64,000 nucleotides of DNA from Mycobacterium sp. ENV421 (GCF_002887815.1 NZ_PDHO01000008.1:147654-211653), one strand, 5' to 3'. Shown: positions 1 through 7,700, counted from the first letter of the stretch. Numbers and translations are program-made. Notes: generated by a model not told the origin, from the letters alone.

Positions 1-278
1 GGTCCCGACGGGGTCTCCGCCGGCGGCGGCGGCGCGACGACGGGAGTCTTGTTGTCCGGCTGGGGATTCTGCGGTTGAGCCACGGGCGTGGTCTTCACGG
101 CGCTCTTCGAATCCGAGCCACCGCTGAAGACGAGGAAGGCCACCCCGACGACGATTGCGGTAACTACCGCGACGATGCCGATTGCCAGAGCACGGCGTCG
201 CCAATAGATTTGCGAGGGTAGGGGTCCACGCGGTTCCAGATCCAGATCCAGCACGTTTCCACGGTAAGGGCAGGTCAC
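1..278 (-). CDS. Membrane protein, Rv3587c-like (3' end outside window)
   Basis: Read on the minus strand, an open frame runs off the left edge. After a short N-terminal segment containing LDLDLEPRGPLPSQ and the basic stretch YWRRRAL, there is one hydrophobic helix of about 21 residues (AIGIVAVVTAIVVGVAFLVF). A Ser/Gly linker and a Pro/Gln/Lys-rich region ending in a poly-proline run follow, so it looks like a single-pass protein with an extracytoplasmic Pro-rich tail. Two GTG starts are possible, at 278 and 254; neither has a convincing ribosome binding site, and a TAA lies just upstream at about 305. The next gene upstream on the same strand is the carbonic anhydrase, the arrangement of Rv3587c-Rv3588c in M. 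tuberculosis. Function unknown; the C-terminal domain is not in the window. Confidence 0.7.
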   Translation of the reverse strand, partial: MTCPYRGNVLDLDLEPRGPLPSQIYWRRRALAIGIVAVVTAIVVGVAFLVFSGGSDSKSAVKTTPVAQPQNPQPDNKTPVVAPPPPAETPSG

Positions 279-334
279 CGCGAGTTGCCCGACCCCGCTC
301 GGCGTGTCGCCTTGTTAGCTAGCTGGAAAAGTGT

Positions 335-952
335 TTATTCGCCGATATCGCCGAGGTGTTCGCGCAACGCAACTTTGCCGTCGGCGAGGTGATAGGTCAG
401 GCCCACGATGGCCAGCGTGCCGGCGGCGACCCGCTCGGCGATGAGGGCGGACCGGGCCATCAGCTGCGTGCCGGTCTCGACGACATGGCGGGCCTCGAAC
501 TCGTCGACGCGGGTCAGGCCCTCGCGGCGACCCACCAGGATCGACGGTGTCACCCGCTCGACGAGATCGCGAATGTATCCGCCGGGCACCGCGCCGTCGT
601 CGAGGGCGGACAACGTCGCCTTGACCGCGCCACAGCTGTCGTGTCCGAGGACGGCGATCAGCGGCACGTTGAGAACGCCGACCGCGTACTCGATGGATCC
701 CAGCACCGCGGAGTCGATGACGTGTCCCGCCGTGCGCACCACGAACATGTCGCCCAGGCCCTGGTCGAAGATGATCTCGGCGGCAACCCGGCTGTCAGCG
801 CACCCGAAGATGACTGCGGTCGGGGTTTGCCCCCCGGCCAACCGCGCACGGTCCTCGATGCTCTGGCTGGGATGCTCTGGCTGGCCGGCAACGAATCGCT
901 CGTTACCCTCTTTGAGTGCCTTCCATGCGGTTATCGGGCTGGTGTTCGGCAT
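335..952 (-). CDS. canB: Beta-class carbonic anhydrase
   Basis: Interconverts CO2 and bicarbonate in the cytoplasm using a zinc ion. The beta-class signatures are present: GCADSR near residue 51 gives the first zinc Cys and the Asp-Arg dyad, and GHDSCGA near residue 105 gives the zinc His and second Cys. FVVRTAGHV is also typical. Length is about 205 residues, usual for the family. I chose the ATG at 952 (MPNTSPITAWKALKEGNERF) because the M. tuberculosis Rv3588c protein, as I recall it, begins the same way; an upstream ATG at 961 adds three residues and sits nearer an AAGG. The gene is divergent from mutY, with only 37 bases between starts. Confidence 0.95.
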   Translation of the reverse strand: MPNTSPITAWKALKEGNERFVAGQPEHPSQSIEDRARLAGGQTPTAVIFGCADSRVAAEIIFDQGLGDMFVVRTAGHVIDSAVLGSIEYAVGVLNVPLIAVLGHDSCGAVKATLSALDDGAVPGGYIRDLVERVTPSILVGRREGLTRVDEFEARHVVETGTQLMARSALIAERVAAGTLAIVGLTYHLADGKVALREHLGDIGE

Positions 953-989
953 GGCCGTCATTCTGCCTTGTCTGTCACCTCGAAACTAT

Positions 990-1865
990 ATGAGTTCCAT
1001 TTGTGACGAGGTCGTCGTGTGGTACGGGCATGCCCGGCGCGACCTGCCGTGGCGCGCTCCCGATGTGACGGCGTGGCAAATCCTGGTCAGCGAATTCATG
1101 CTGCAGCAGACTCCGGTCGCGCGGGTGGCGCCCATCTGGCTGGATTGGGTGGCGCGCTGGCCGACACCGTCGGCGACGGCTGCTGCCAGCGCCGCGGACG
1201 TGCTTCGCGCCTGGGGCAAGCTCGGCTATCCGCGCCGAGCAAAGCGCCTGCACGAGTGCGCGACCGTGATCGCCACCGAACACGACGACCGGGTGCCCGA
1301 CGATGTCGAGGTGTTGTTGACCCTGCCCGGTGTCGGCTCCTACACCGCCCGCGCGGTGGCCTGTTTCGCCTACCAGCAGAGCGTGCCGGTGGTGGACACC
1401 AATGTCCGACGGGTCGTGGCGCGCGCGATCCACGGCCGCGCCGATGCTGGAAATCCCTCCGCCACAAGAGATATGGCCGACGTCTTGGCGCTGATGCCCG
1501 ATGACGAGACGGCGCCGGTGTTCTCGGCGGCGCTGATGGAGCTCGGCGCGACGGTGTGCACGGCGCGCTCGCCCAAGTGCGGGGTGTGCCCGCTGAGTGT
1601 TTGCGCCTGGCGGGCCGCCGGCCACCCGCCTGCGGCGACCGCGCCACGACCCGCCCAGCGGTTTGCCGGCACCGACCGGCAGGTACGCGGGAAGTTGCTG
1701 GATGTGTTGCGCGCCAGCACTTCTCCGGTACCGCGCGAGCAGCTTGACGTCGTCTGGCTGACCGATACCGCACAGCGCGACCGCGCGCTGGATTCACTTC
1801 TGGTGGACGGCCTGGTTGAACAGACCGCCGATGGCCGGTTCGCGCTGTGCGGTGAGGCCGACTAG
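990..1865 (+). CDS. mutY: A/G-specific adenine DNA glycosylase MutY
   Basis: Removes adenine mispaired with 8-oxoguanine in base excision repair. The N-terminal part has the helix that carries the catalytic Glu (VSEFMLQQTPV). A helix-hairpin-helix follows (LPGVGSYTARAV), then the catalytic Asp in VDTNVRRVV. The iron-sulfur loop has four Cys spaced C-X6-C-X2-C-X4-C (CTARSPKCGVCPLSVC); E. coli MutY has X5 in the last gap. About 291 residues, against roughly 300 for the M. tuberculosis protein; the C-terminal NUDIX-like 8-oxoG domain of E. coli MutY is reduced to a short winged segment. Start chosen at ATG 990; an in-frame ATG at 951 would overlap canB. The last four bases overlap the convergent regulator gene. 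Confidence 0.93.
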   Translation: MSSICDEVVVWYGHARRDLPWRAPDVTAWQILVSEFMLQQTPVARVAPIWLDWVARWPTPSATAAASAADVLRAWGKLGYPRRAKRLHECATVIATEHDDRVPDDVEVLLTLPGVGSYTARAVACFAYQQSVPVVDTNVRRVVARAIHGRADAGNPSATRDMADVLALMPDDETAPVFSAALMELGATVCTARSPKCGVCPLSVCAWRAAGHPPAATAPRPAQRFAGTDRQVRGKLLDVLRASTSPVPREQLDVVWLTDTAQRDRALDSLLVDGLVEQTADGRFALCGEAD

Positions 1866-2821
1866 GCAGACCGGGCGAACCGGCGGCGGTAGTCCGAGGG
1901 GGTGACACCGACGATCCGGCGGAAGTGGTGGCGTAGCAGCGTGGCATTGCCGAATCCCGCCCGCTCGGCGATGCGGTCGACGTCCAGATCGGTCTCCTCG
2001 AGCATGCGGCGGGCGTAGAGCACCCGCTGATCGGTGACCCACTGCATGGGCGTGGTGCCGGCCTCCTCGACGAAGCGCCGCGCGAACGTGCGCGCCGACA
2101 TGTTGGCTCGGCGAGCCATGCTCGTGACCGTATGCGGCTTGTCGAGGTTGGACAGAATCCAATCCAGTTGCGGTGCAAAGCCTTCCGAGCATCGCGCGGG
2201 GATGGGTTGCTCAATGTACTGACGCTGGCCGCCGTCGCGCTGCGGAGGAACCACCATTCGCCTGGCGATGATGTTGGTGACCGCGCTGCCGAGTTCACGG
2301 CGCACCAGGTGCAGGCACGCGTCGATGCCGGCGGCGGTACCGGCGCTGGTCACCAGATCGCCATCGTCGACGAACAGCACATTGCGGTCGATGATCGCCG
2401 TCGGATAACGCTGCGCGAGGTCGTCGGCGTGCATCCAGTGCGTGGTGCAGTGGCGTCCGTCGAGCAGGCCCGCTTCGCCCGCCACGAAGGCGCCGGAACA
2501 CACGGTCAAGATCGTCGACCCGGCCGCATGCGCGGCCCGCAGGGCTTCCAGAGCTTCCGGCGGGTACGCCTCGACCGGGCCGGTGACCGCCGATACCGCC
2601 ACCACGTCGGCGCCGATCAGGGCGTCGAGGCCGTGGTCGGGCACCAGGGTGGCGCCGACACTGGTGCGCAGCGGCACGCCTGCCTGCGGACCGCACACCT
2701 TGAAATCGAAGTTGGGCACACCGTCTGCCGCCCGGTCGATTCCGAAGACTTCGCAGACCACGCCGAACTCGAAGACGGCGACGTTGTTCAGAACCAGCGC
2801 CGAGACACTCTTCAAAGGCAT
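1862..2821 (-). CDS. GlxA/FtrA family AraC-type transcriptional regulator
   Basis: Two-domain regulator of about 319 residues. Residues 5 to ~180 form a DJ-1/PfpI (class I glutamine amidotransferase-like) fold with the nucleophile-elbow-like TVCSGAFVAGEAGLL. The C-terminal ~100 residues are an AraC helix-turn-helix domain (SARTFARRFVEEAGTTPMQW, then RIAERAGFGNATLLRHHFRR). In this family the DJ-1 part is normally a ligand sensor, not an enzyme. The ATG at 2821 is preceded by TAAAAT and six bases, so the transcript is probably leaderless. The start codon is embedded in one of four TGGCRGNAAT-type half-sites (see 2821-2893), which suggests autoregulation and control of the divergent small gene. 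Ligand and targets are unknown. Confidence 0.9.
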   Translation of the reverse strand: MPLKSVSALVLNNVAVFEFGVVCEVFGIDRAADGVPNFDFKVCGPQAGVPLRTSVGATLVPDHGLDALIGADVVAVSAVTGPVEAYPPEALEALRAAHAAGSTILTVCSGAFVAGEAGLLDGRHCTTHWMHADDLAQRYPTAIIDRNVLFVDDGDLVTSAGTAAGIDACLHLVRRELGSAVTNIIARRMVVPPQRDGGQRQYIEQPIPARCSEGFAPQLDWILSNLDKPHTVTSMARRANMSARTFARRFVEEAGTTPMQWVTDQRVLYARRMLEETDLDVDRIAERAGFGNATLLRHHFRRIVGVTPSDYRRRFARSA

Positions 2822-2893
2822 GGCAGAATTTTATCTCACCGGGTCAGTACTGCCACTGTTGGCGGAATCTTTTTCCCCGCAGCATTACTGCCA
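2821..2893. promoter_or_regulatory. Four alternating half-sites between the GlxA regulator and a small ORF
   Basis: The intergenic region carries four copies of a TGGCRG(T)AAT-like element in alternating orientation: TGGCAGAAT at 2821-2829 (forward), AGTACTGCCA at 2846-2855 (reverse), TGGCGGAAT at 2860-2868 (forward) and ATTACTGCCA at 2884-2893 (reverse). The outer two touch the start codons of the two divergent genes, and the first overlaps the regulator's -10 box. This is the expected look of a binding region for the adjacent AraC-type protein; the assignment is inference. Confidence 0.6.
2828..2833 (-). promoter_or_regulatory. -10 box, leaderless promoter of the GlxA-type regulator
   Basis: TAAAAT on the minus strand, followed by six bases (TCTGCC) and the ATG at 2821. 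This spacing puts transcription start at the start codon. Confidence 0.6.
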
Positions 2894-3090
2894 TGAACGC
2901 ATTCGCCGCCATCGCCAAGAAACTGCATCTGCACCCCGATCAATTCCGGGTGTGGGCACCGATGGTCGGTCCACTCTTCGCAGACGATGCCGACCTGCGC
3001 CGGATCGCCCACGATCTCGACGCCGTGCGGACCAGGTTCGAACACCATCCGACCTGGCCGTCATCAGGTGCTCTCGGGGAGCGCCGCTAG
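2893..3090 (+). CDS. Small hypothetical protein (65 aa)
   Basis: A 65-residue open frame starting at ATG 2893, divergent from the GlxA-type regulator and overlapping the convergent hydrolase gene by 27 bases. The product (MNAFAAIAKKLHLHPDQFRV...) is charged, His-rich for its size, and has no signal peptide or membrane segment. I do not recognise a family. In favour of a real gene: it occupies the slot expected for a regulated target, and a half-site overlaps its start codon. Against: it is short, has no clear ribosome binding site, and its last residues run into another gene. It could be a spurious ORF. Confidence 0.4.
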   Translation: MNAFAAIAKKLHLHPDQFRVWAPMVGPLFADDADLRRIAHDLDAVRTRFEHHPTWPSSGALGERR

Positions 3091-3837
3091 GAACGACTCG
3101 ACGGCGTCCCGGTACCGATCCGGGGCGTCGTCGTGAACGAGGTGGCCTGCCCCGGGGACATGGACGTAGCGTGCCGACGGCCCGCCCAGCTCGGCCATCC
3201 GGCGCATCTGCCCGGGCGGCGCCACCGAGTCACCCGCCTCGATCAGCAACACCGGCGCCCGGACCGCCTGCCACTGCCGCCAGTAATCCCGAGTCCCCCA
3301 CTCCGCCGCGATCTCGATCCAGCGAGCGGGCTGGCCGTGCAGCCGCCAGCCGCTCGCCGTGCGGTCGAAGGCTTCGAGGAAGTAGCGCCCCGCGATCGGC
3401 CCGAATTCGTCGAAAACCTGCTGTTCGGTGGAGTATTCGACCGGCAGGGCATGCACCCACGGTTCCCACGGGCCGGTCGTGCGGCCGACGAAGTCCGGCG
3501 CCATGTCCTCGACCACCAACCCGCGCACCAGGTCGGGGCGCTGCGCAGCCAGGCACCAGGAATGCAGACCGCCCATCGAGTGCCCGACGAGTACGGCCGG
3601 CCCGTCGAGGCGTGCAAGGGCGTCGCCGAGGTCGGTGACGAACCGTTCGGTGCTGACCGGTTCGGAATCCTCGACCTCACGGCCGCGGTGCCACGGTGCG
3701 TCGTAGGTGTGAACCGACCCGAACCGGGCCAGCCACGGCACCTGTCGCGACCACGTGGTGCCGCGGCCCATCAAGCCGTGAACCAACACCACGGGCCTCC
3801 CGGTGCCACCCCGATAGGTCAGCAGCTCAGTGCTCAC
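3064..3837 (-). CDS. Alpha/beta hydrolase (Rv3591c-like)
   Basis: A 257-residue alpha/beta-fold hydrolase with the expected elements in order: VVLVHGLMGRG (oxyanion region), GHSMGG nucleophile elbow with Ser, an acid candidate in the LLIEAGD strand, and the catalytic His in PGAGHLVHDD. No signal peptide, so cytoplasmic. The substrate cannot be told from sequence; esterase, lipase or C-C hydrolase are all possible. It lies divergent to mhuD with 55 bases between them, matching Rv3591c-Rv3592 in M. tuberculosis. Start is a GTG at 3837. Confidence 0.88.
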   Translation of the reverse strand: MSTELLTYRGGTGRPVVLVHGLMGRGTTWSRQVPWLARFGSVHTYDAPWHRGREVEDSEPVSTERFVTDLGDALARLDGPAVLVGHSMGGLHSWCLAAQRPDLVRGLVVEDMAPDFVGRTTGPWEPWVHALPVEYSTEQQVFDEFGPIAGRYFLEAFDRTASGWRLHGQPARWIEIAAEWGTRDYWRQWQAVRAPVLLIEAGDSVAPPGQMRRMAELGGPSARYVHVPGAGHLVHDDAPDRYRDAVESFLAALPEST

Positions 3838-3880
3838 CGGTTCATCTTGCGCGGTCGGTCACCGGCCCGGGCGGGCGCGG

Positions 3881-3886
3881 TAACCT
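3881..3886 (+). promoter_or_regulatory. -10 box, leaderless promoter of mhuD
   Basis: TAACCT, then six bases (TGCGCC), then the ATG at 3893. Confidence 0.6.
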
Positions 3887-3892
3887 TGCGCC

Positions 3893-4210
3893 ATGTCCGT
3901 GGTGAAGATCAACGCAATCGAGATTCCGCCTGGCGCCGGTCCAGAGCTGGAGAAGCGGTTCGCCAACCGCGCCCACGCCGTAGACAACCAGCCGGGCTTC
4001 CTCGGGTTCCAACTGCTGCGGCCCGTCAAGGGCGAGGACCGCTACTTCGTGGTGACCACATGGGAGTCCGAGGAGGCGTTCCAGGCCTGGGCCAGCGGAC
4101 CGGCGATCCACGCGCACGCCGGTGAGCGCGCGAACCCGGTGGCCAAGGGTGCCCATCTGCTCGAGTTCGAGGTTGTGTTGGACGTTGCCGGGACCGGCTC
4201 GAAGGCGTAG
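3893..4210 (+). CDS. mhuD: Haem-degrading monooxygenase MhuD
   Basis: Degrades haem in the cytoplasm and releases iron. MhuD is known to make mycobilin instead of biliverdin plus CO. The protein is 105 residues, the family length, with the ABM ferredoxin-like fold. The residues reported as essential in the M. tuberculosis enzyme fall at identical positions here: Asn7, Trp66 and His75 (WASGPAIHAHAG around 66-77). It is followed after 10 bases by lpqF on the same strand. A TAACCT box at 3881 points to a leaderless transcript; I saw no IdeR-like iron box in the short upstream gap. Confidence 0.95.
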   Translation: MSVVKINAIEIPPGAGPELEKRFANRAHAVDNQPGFLGFQLLRPVKGEDRYFVVTTWESEEAFQAWASGPAIHAHAGERANPVAKGAHLLEFEVVLDVAGTGSKA

Positions 4211-4220
4211 CGCACGCCGG

Positions 4221-5549
4221 GTGTGCCGGCGTGCGGTGGCGGCGGCCACCGTGATCGCGTCCGCCGCCCTGGCAACCAGCTGCACATCAGCCCCCGCGCC
4301 GCCCGCCAACGCCGGCGCGGGTGTCCGCATCGACCTCAACACCCCGCAGGGCGTCCGAGCCAAGCAGGTGATGGACATGCTGAACTCGGACTGGCCGATC
4401 GGAGACGAGAGCGTCAAGACGCTGGCCGCTCCGGACCTGGTGGACCCGGTCGCCCACACCATGGACTCGCTGTGGTGGGACCGGCCCTACACGCTGGCCG
4501 GCGTCGAAGTCGGCGCCAACGTCGCCACCCTGCACATGCTGACCTCCTACGGCGCCCGCCAAGACATCGACCTGCGCATCGGCGACGACACGTTCGTCAG
4601 CCGGTTCGTCGTCACCACCGAGAAACCGAAGATCGAATCGTGGCAGGACGTCGACACCGCCCTGAGCCGCACCGGTGCCCGTTATTCGTGGCAGGTCTCC
4701 AAAGTCGACGACGGCCGCTGCGAGAAGGTGGCGGGTACCAACACCACTGAATCCCTGCCGCTGGCTTCGATTTTCAAGACATACGTGTTGTACGCGGTTG
4801 AAACTGCCGTCAGGGCAGGAACTGTGAACTGGGACGACAAGCTCACGATCACCGCCGAGTTGAAGAAACTTGGTTCATCGGGCTTCGACAAGCTTCCCCC
4901 CGGATCCCAGATCACCGTCCGCGAGGCCGCGGGCAAGATGATCTCCACGAGCGACAACATGGCCACCGACATGCTGATCGGACGGGTGGGAACCCACGCC
5001 GTCGAAGAGGCCCTGGTCGCCGCCGGGCACCACGACCCGGCGAGCATGACGCCGTTCCCGACGATGCGGGAACTGTTCGCGATCGGCTGGGGCAACCCCG
5101 ATGTGCGTGAGCAGTGGAAGACGACCGTGCCGGCGAATCGGGGAAACCTGTTGCACGACGCGGATTCCCGCCCGTACGACCCCGATCCGATGCGCTCCCA
5201 CACACCGGCCTCGACCTACGGCGTGGAGTGGTATGCCAACGCCGAGGACATCTGCCGCGTGCACGCCGCCCTGCAGCACAACGCCGTCGGCCGCGCGGCT
5301 CCGGTCAAGGACGTGATGTCCGAAGCCGCGGGTATCGACCTCGACCCCGCCGAGTGGCCCTACATCGCCGCGAAGGCCGGAAACCTGCCCGGGGAGATGA
5401 CGTTCAGCTGGTACGCGGTGGACCGAACCGGCCAGGCCTGGGTGGTCAGCTTCCAGTTCAACTGGCCCCGCTTCCACAGCGCGAACGCGGGTGGTTGGGC
5501 GATGATGATCATCAAGCAGGTGTTCGGGCTACTGCCCCGCTACCGCTGA
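4221..5549 (+). CDS. lpqF: Lipoprotein LpqF, class A beta-lactamase-like serine hydrolase
   Basis: Exported lipoprotein of about 442 residues. With the GTG at 4221 as start, a short basic n-region and hydrophobic core lead to a lipobox LATS-C21. The N-terminal ~150 residues are an LpqF-type extra domain; the rest has the penicillin-recognising fold with S183-IF-K186 (SxxK), S244-D-N246 (SDN) and K385-A-G387 in place of KTG. These motifs support an active-site-serine hydrolase. Whether it has beta-lactamase, esterase or another activity is not decidable here. A TTG about 30 bases further upstream is an alternative start giving a longer Arg-rich n-region. The 3' end overlaps the convergent histidine-phosphatase gene by 21 bases. 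Confidence 0.85.
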   Translation: MCRRAVAAATVIASAALATSCTSAPAPPANAGAGVRIDLNTPQGVRAKQVMDMLNSDWPIGDESVKTLAAPDLVDPVAHTMDSLWWDRPYTLAGVEVGANVATLHMLTSYGARQDIDLRIGDDTFVSRFVVTTEKPKIESWQDVDTALSRTGARYSWQVSKVDDGRCEKVAGTNTTESLPLASIFKTYVLYAVETAVRAGTVNWDDKLTITAELKKLGSSGFDKLPPGSQITVREAAGKMISTSDNMATDMLIGRVGTHAVEEALVAAGHHDPASMTPFPTMRELFAIGWGNPDVREQWKTTVPANRGNLLHDADSRPYDPDPMRSHTPASTYGVEWYANAEDICRVHAALQHNAVGRAAPVKDVMSEAAGIDLDPAEWPYIAAKAGNLPGEMTFSWYAVDRTGQAWVVSFQFNWPRFHSANAGGWAMMIIKQVFGLLPRYR

Positions 5550-6086
5550 GCGCAGCGTCCACCCCGAACCTCGGTGATGCAAGGCGGTGCTGCTGGCCGG
5601 TGCTATATCGATGCGCCAGAACGATTGTGGCGGCGCATCGAGGGTGCTCAGGATCGCCGCGCGAACAACCGCCGGGTGGGTGAAAGCGACAACCCGCCCC
5701 GGTGTGCGGGCCACATCGACCAACCAACCGCGTACCCGCGCGATCAGCTCGACCACCGATTCGCCGTTGTGCGGGCGGCTTTCAGGGTCGGTCAACCACT
5801 GTGTGAGCTCACCGGGCTGCACCTGGTCGAGACTCAGTCCGCCCCAGGAACCGCACCCCAGGTCGGCCAGCCGCGGATCAATTGCAGGCGTAAGACCGAG
5901 CGCGTGCGCGCTCTGTCGTGCCCGTAGTTCCGGCCCGGAGAACACCTCATCGGCGGCAACCAGGTCGATCCCGGTCAGCTGCCGTCGACCCAGGGGGTTG
6001 AGCTCTTCGTCGAGCGGAAATCGCCCGGCTGCCATGGCATCGGTCATGGCGTGTGACACCAGGGTCAGCCGGACGACCTCGCTCAC
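5529..6086 (-). CDS. Histidine phosphatase family protein, last gene of the cobalt operon
   Basis: A 185-residue protein of the phosphoglycerate-mutase/histidine-phosphatase superfamily. The N-terminal catalytic motif is LVSHAMTDA: the phospho-acceptor His is kept but the usual Arg before it (LVRHGET) is Ser and the Gly is Ala. A later His is present in AFTHPAVVRA, and the ELRARQSA segment matches the S-x-RARQTA region of the family. Its GTG start overlaps the cbtA stop by 4 bases, so it is co-translated with the riboswitch-controlled cobalt transporter. By context it may be an alpha-ribazole-phosphatase (CobC)-like enzyme or a sensor that has lost activity; this is inference. Confidence 0.8.
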   Translation of the reverse strand: MSEVVRLTLVSHAMTDAMAAGRFPLDEELNPLGRRQLTGIDLVAADEVFSGPELRARQSAHALGLTPAIDPRLADLGCGSWGGLSLDQVQPGELTQWLTDPESRPHNGESVVELIARVRGWLVDVARTPGRVVAFTHPAVVRAAILSTLDAPPQSFWRIDIAPASSTALHHRGSGWTLRSAVAGQ

Positions 6087-6886
6087 GCAGCGATGGGTTC
6101 CTGCTGCTTGCTATCGAGCAGCCGGTGCAGCATCGCCCCACCGACCAGACCGATCGTTGTCCAGACGATCACCTGGGTGCCCAGCGCATACAGCCGGAAC
6201 TCATAGAGATCCGTCGCCGGGAAGCCCGGGAACACAATCATTCCGGCGTCATTCACCATCGGTCCCGGCGTCTCGTTGATCGTCGGCAGCAGCAGCATCA
6301 CGATCGCGACCGCGACGATGTACGCGCCGCCGGCGGCCAGCGTGGCGTTCCAGGCACCCAGCTTCGGCGTGAGCTGGAAGGCGAGGTAGACCGCAGCGAC
6401 CATGAACAGCGCCGACAGCGCCACCATCAGGATGTACAGCAGCGCGCGCTGCTTGATGGTTTCGTCGAGGCTAGTGGCCGGCGGGCTGGGCGGATACTTC
6501 AGTGCCGGCACCACCCACAGCGAGATGAGCATCGCGCCCGCGGTCAGCACTGCGAGCGTGCGGGCCGACACGGTGTCGATGCGGCTGTACGCCACGCAGA
6601 ACACGACAGCGAACAACGCGCCGAGCGCCACGCTGAAGAGCAGCACGCCCAGTCCCATACCGATGTTGGACTGCACCGTGCGAGTGAACAGCTCGCCGCC
6701 CTCATGGCTGTGCCCGTGCCCGTGCGCGGACGCCGCCTCCATGGCTTCATGCGCCGCGGTGGTGCCGTCTTCGAAGTCGATGGCTCGTCCGACGATCGGC
6801 TCGATGAAGATCTTGGACCAGACGAATCCGAACACGCCAGCGAGGGCGCCGGCCAGAATGCCGCGCCAAATTATTGATTTTTCCAT
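6083..6886 (-). CDS. cbtA: CbtA family cobalt transporter subunit
   Basis: A 267-residue membrane protein with about six hydrophobic helices: ILAGALAGVFGFVWS at the N-terminus, four central helices and a final IVWTTIGLVGGAML. A His-rich loop (HGHGHSHEGGE, residues ~54-64) after the first helix is a likely metal-binding element. The family (CbtA) is known as the cobalt-uptake partner of the small protein CbtB and is typically found under B12 riboswitches, as here. It follows cbtB by 24 bases and overlaps the histidine-phosphatase gene. Confidence 0.9.
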   Translation of the reverse strand: MEKSIIWRGILAGALAGVFGFVWSKIFIEPIVGRAIDFEDGTTAAHEAMEAASAHGHGHSHEGGELFTRTVQSNIGMGLGVLLFSVALGALFAVVFCVAYSRIDTVSARTLAVLTAGAMLISLWVVPALKYPPSPPATSLDETIKQRALLYILMVALSALFMVAAVYLAFQLTPKLGAWNATLAAGGAYIVAVAIVMLLLPTINETPGPMVNDAGMIVFPGFPATDLYEFRLYALGTQVIVWTTIGLVGGAMLHRLLDSKQQEPIAA

Positions 6887-6910
6887 TGTCGTGGAGTGTT
6901 TTCCGCCGGC

Positions 6911-7123
6911 TCAGTGGCAGGGGAATCCGAGGAGGTGGCGGGCGTCATGCACGAATTCGTGGATGTACATGTTGTCGCCGAAGACCGAGGTGGCGCCTTG
7001 GTCGACACCGACGAAATACAGCACCAGCAGCGCGAAGAAGGCGGTCAGCGAGAGCCAGACGACAGCTTTGGCGGCCGAGAGATCGACGGCGCGTGAGTGG
7101 CTCTTTGTCTGCGGAGTAGTCAT
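6911..7123 (-). CDS. cbtB: CbtB family cobalt transporter subunit
   Basis: About 70 residues: a short N-terminal cytoplasmic stretch, one transmembrane helix (VVWLSLTAFFALLVLYFVG), then a C-terminal tail rich in His (IHEFVHDARHLLGFPCH) that is the hallmark of CbtB and is thought to bind cobalt. Start chosen at ATG 7123 (MTTPQTKSHSRAV), preceded by GGAAGGA; the longer frame from 7165 would run into the riboswitch. First gene of the cobalamin-regulated operon cbtB-cbtA-phosphatase. Confidence 0.9.
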   Translation of the reverse strand: MTTPQTKSHSRAVDLSAAKAVVWLSLTAFFALLVLYFVGVDQGATSVFGDNMYIHEFVHDARHLLGFPCH

Positions 7124-7171
7124 TCGGTGTCCTTCCAGGGAGCTACGCGTCCCAATGCGAACCATGACGGG

Positions 7172-7249
7172 CCTCGGGTCTGACTGTCAACAGTGGCGCG
7201 ACCGTTCTGGAATTTCACCAGATTCCTCGACTCGTCTCTTACCCCGAGG
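7172..7249 (-). promoter_or_regulatory. Cobalamin (B12) riboswitch
   Basis: The 5' leader of cbtB, read on the minus strand, has the conserved elements of the cobalamin aptamer in order: GGAATCTGGTGAAATTCC, then ACGGTCGCGCCACTGT (B12 box with GCCACTG), then AGTCAGACC. The ends form a perfect seven-base closing helix, CCTCGGG at 7249-7243 pairing with CCCGAGG at 7178-7172. A TATAGC box on the minus strand at 7257-7252 sits where the promoter should be. Adenosylcobalamin binding would be expected to lower expression of the cobalt importer. Confidence 0.88.
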
Positions 7250-7251
7250 AT

Positions 7252-7257
7252 GCTATA
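7252..7257 (-). promoter_or_regulatory. -10 box upstream of the cobalamin riboswitch
   Basis: TATAGC on the minus strand, with the riboswitch closing helix starting three bases downstream. It is the only plausible -10 in the gap between cbtB and the YbjQ-like gene. Confidence 0.5.
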
Positions 7258-7268
7258 CCTCCGCGGGG

Positions 7269-7637
7269 TCAGCCGGCGCCGTAACCCAGCTGCTGCGCGG
7301 TGTACTTGGCGGCATCGGTGACCGGGACCGCCTGCACCGCGGTGCCGTAGGCGCAGATTTCGGTCCAGACATCGCCGAGTTCGGTGGTGTCGAACCGCAT
7401 TCCGATGATCGCGTTTCCGCCACGGGTGCGGGCCTCGGTCATCAAGCGATTCATCGCCTCATTGCGGCTCTCCGCGAGGTTCTTCGTCATGCCCTGCAGC
7501 TCGCCGCCGAACATGCTCTTGAAGCCCGCGCCCATCTGGGAGAAGGCATTGCGCGATCGCACGGTGAGACCGAAGACCTCGCCGCACACCCGCTGGATCT
7601 CCCAGCCGGGGATGTCGTTGGTGGTGACCACAAGCAT
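7269..7637 (-). CDS. YbjQ/UPF0145 family protein
   Basis: A 122-residue protein that matches the YbjQ (UPF0145, heavy-metal-binding-like) family along its whole length: TTNDIPGWEIQRVCGEVFG at the start, a helical middle, NAIIGMRFDTTELGDVWTEI and AYGTAV near the end. Family members form pentameric rings; their biochemical role is not established. No signal peptide. A TACCCT box six bases before the ATG suggests a leaderless transcript. It ends 12 bases before the cobalt-operon promoter on the same strand. Confidence 0.88.
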   Translation of the reverse strand: MLVVTTNDIPGWEIQRVCGEVFGLTVRSRNAFSQMGAGFKSMFGGELQGMTKNLAESRNEAMNRLMTEARTRGGNAIIGMRFDTTELGDVWTEICAYGTAVQAVPVTDAAKYTAQQLGYGAG

Positions 7638-7643
7638 GAGCAG

Positions 7644-7649
7644 AGGGTA
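7644..7649 (-). promoter_or_regulatory. -10 box, leaderless promoter of the YbjQ-like gene
   Basis: TACCCT on the minus strand, then six bases (CTGCTC), then the ATG at 7637. Confidence 0.5.
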
Positions 7650-7700
7650 GCGGTCGCGCGCGGGGGAATCGATGCGGACGAAAACAATTCATCGCCGACA

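Noticed and set aside
951..989. Earlier ATG start for mutY at 951
   Set aside because: It would overlap the canB start and add residues with no family match.
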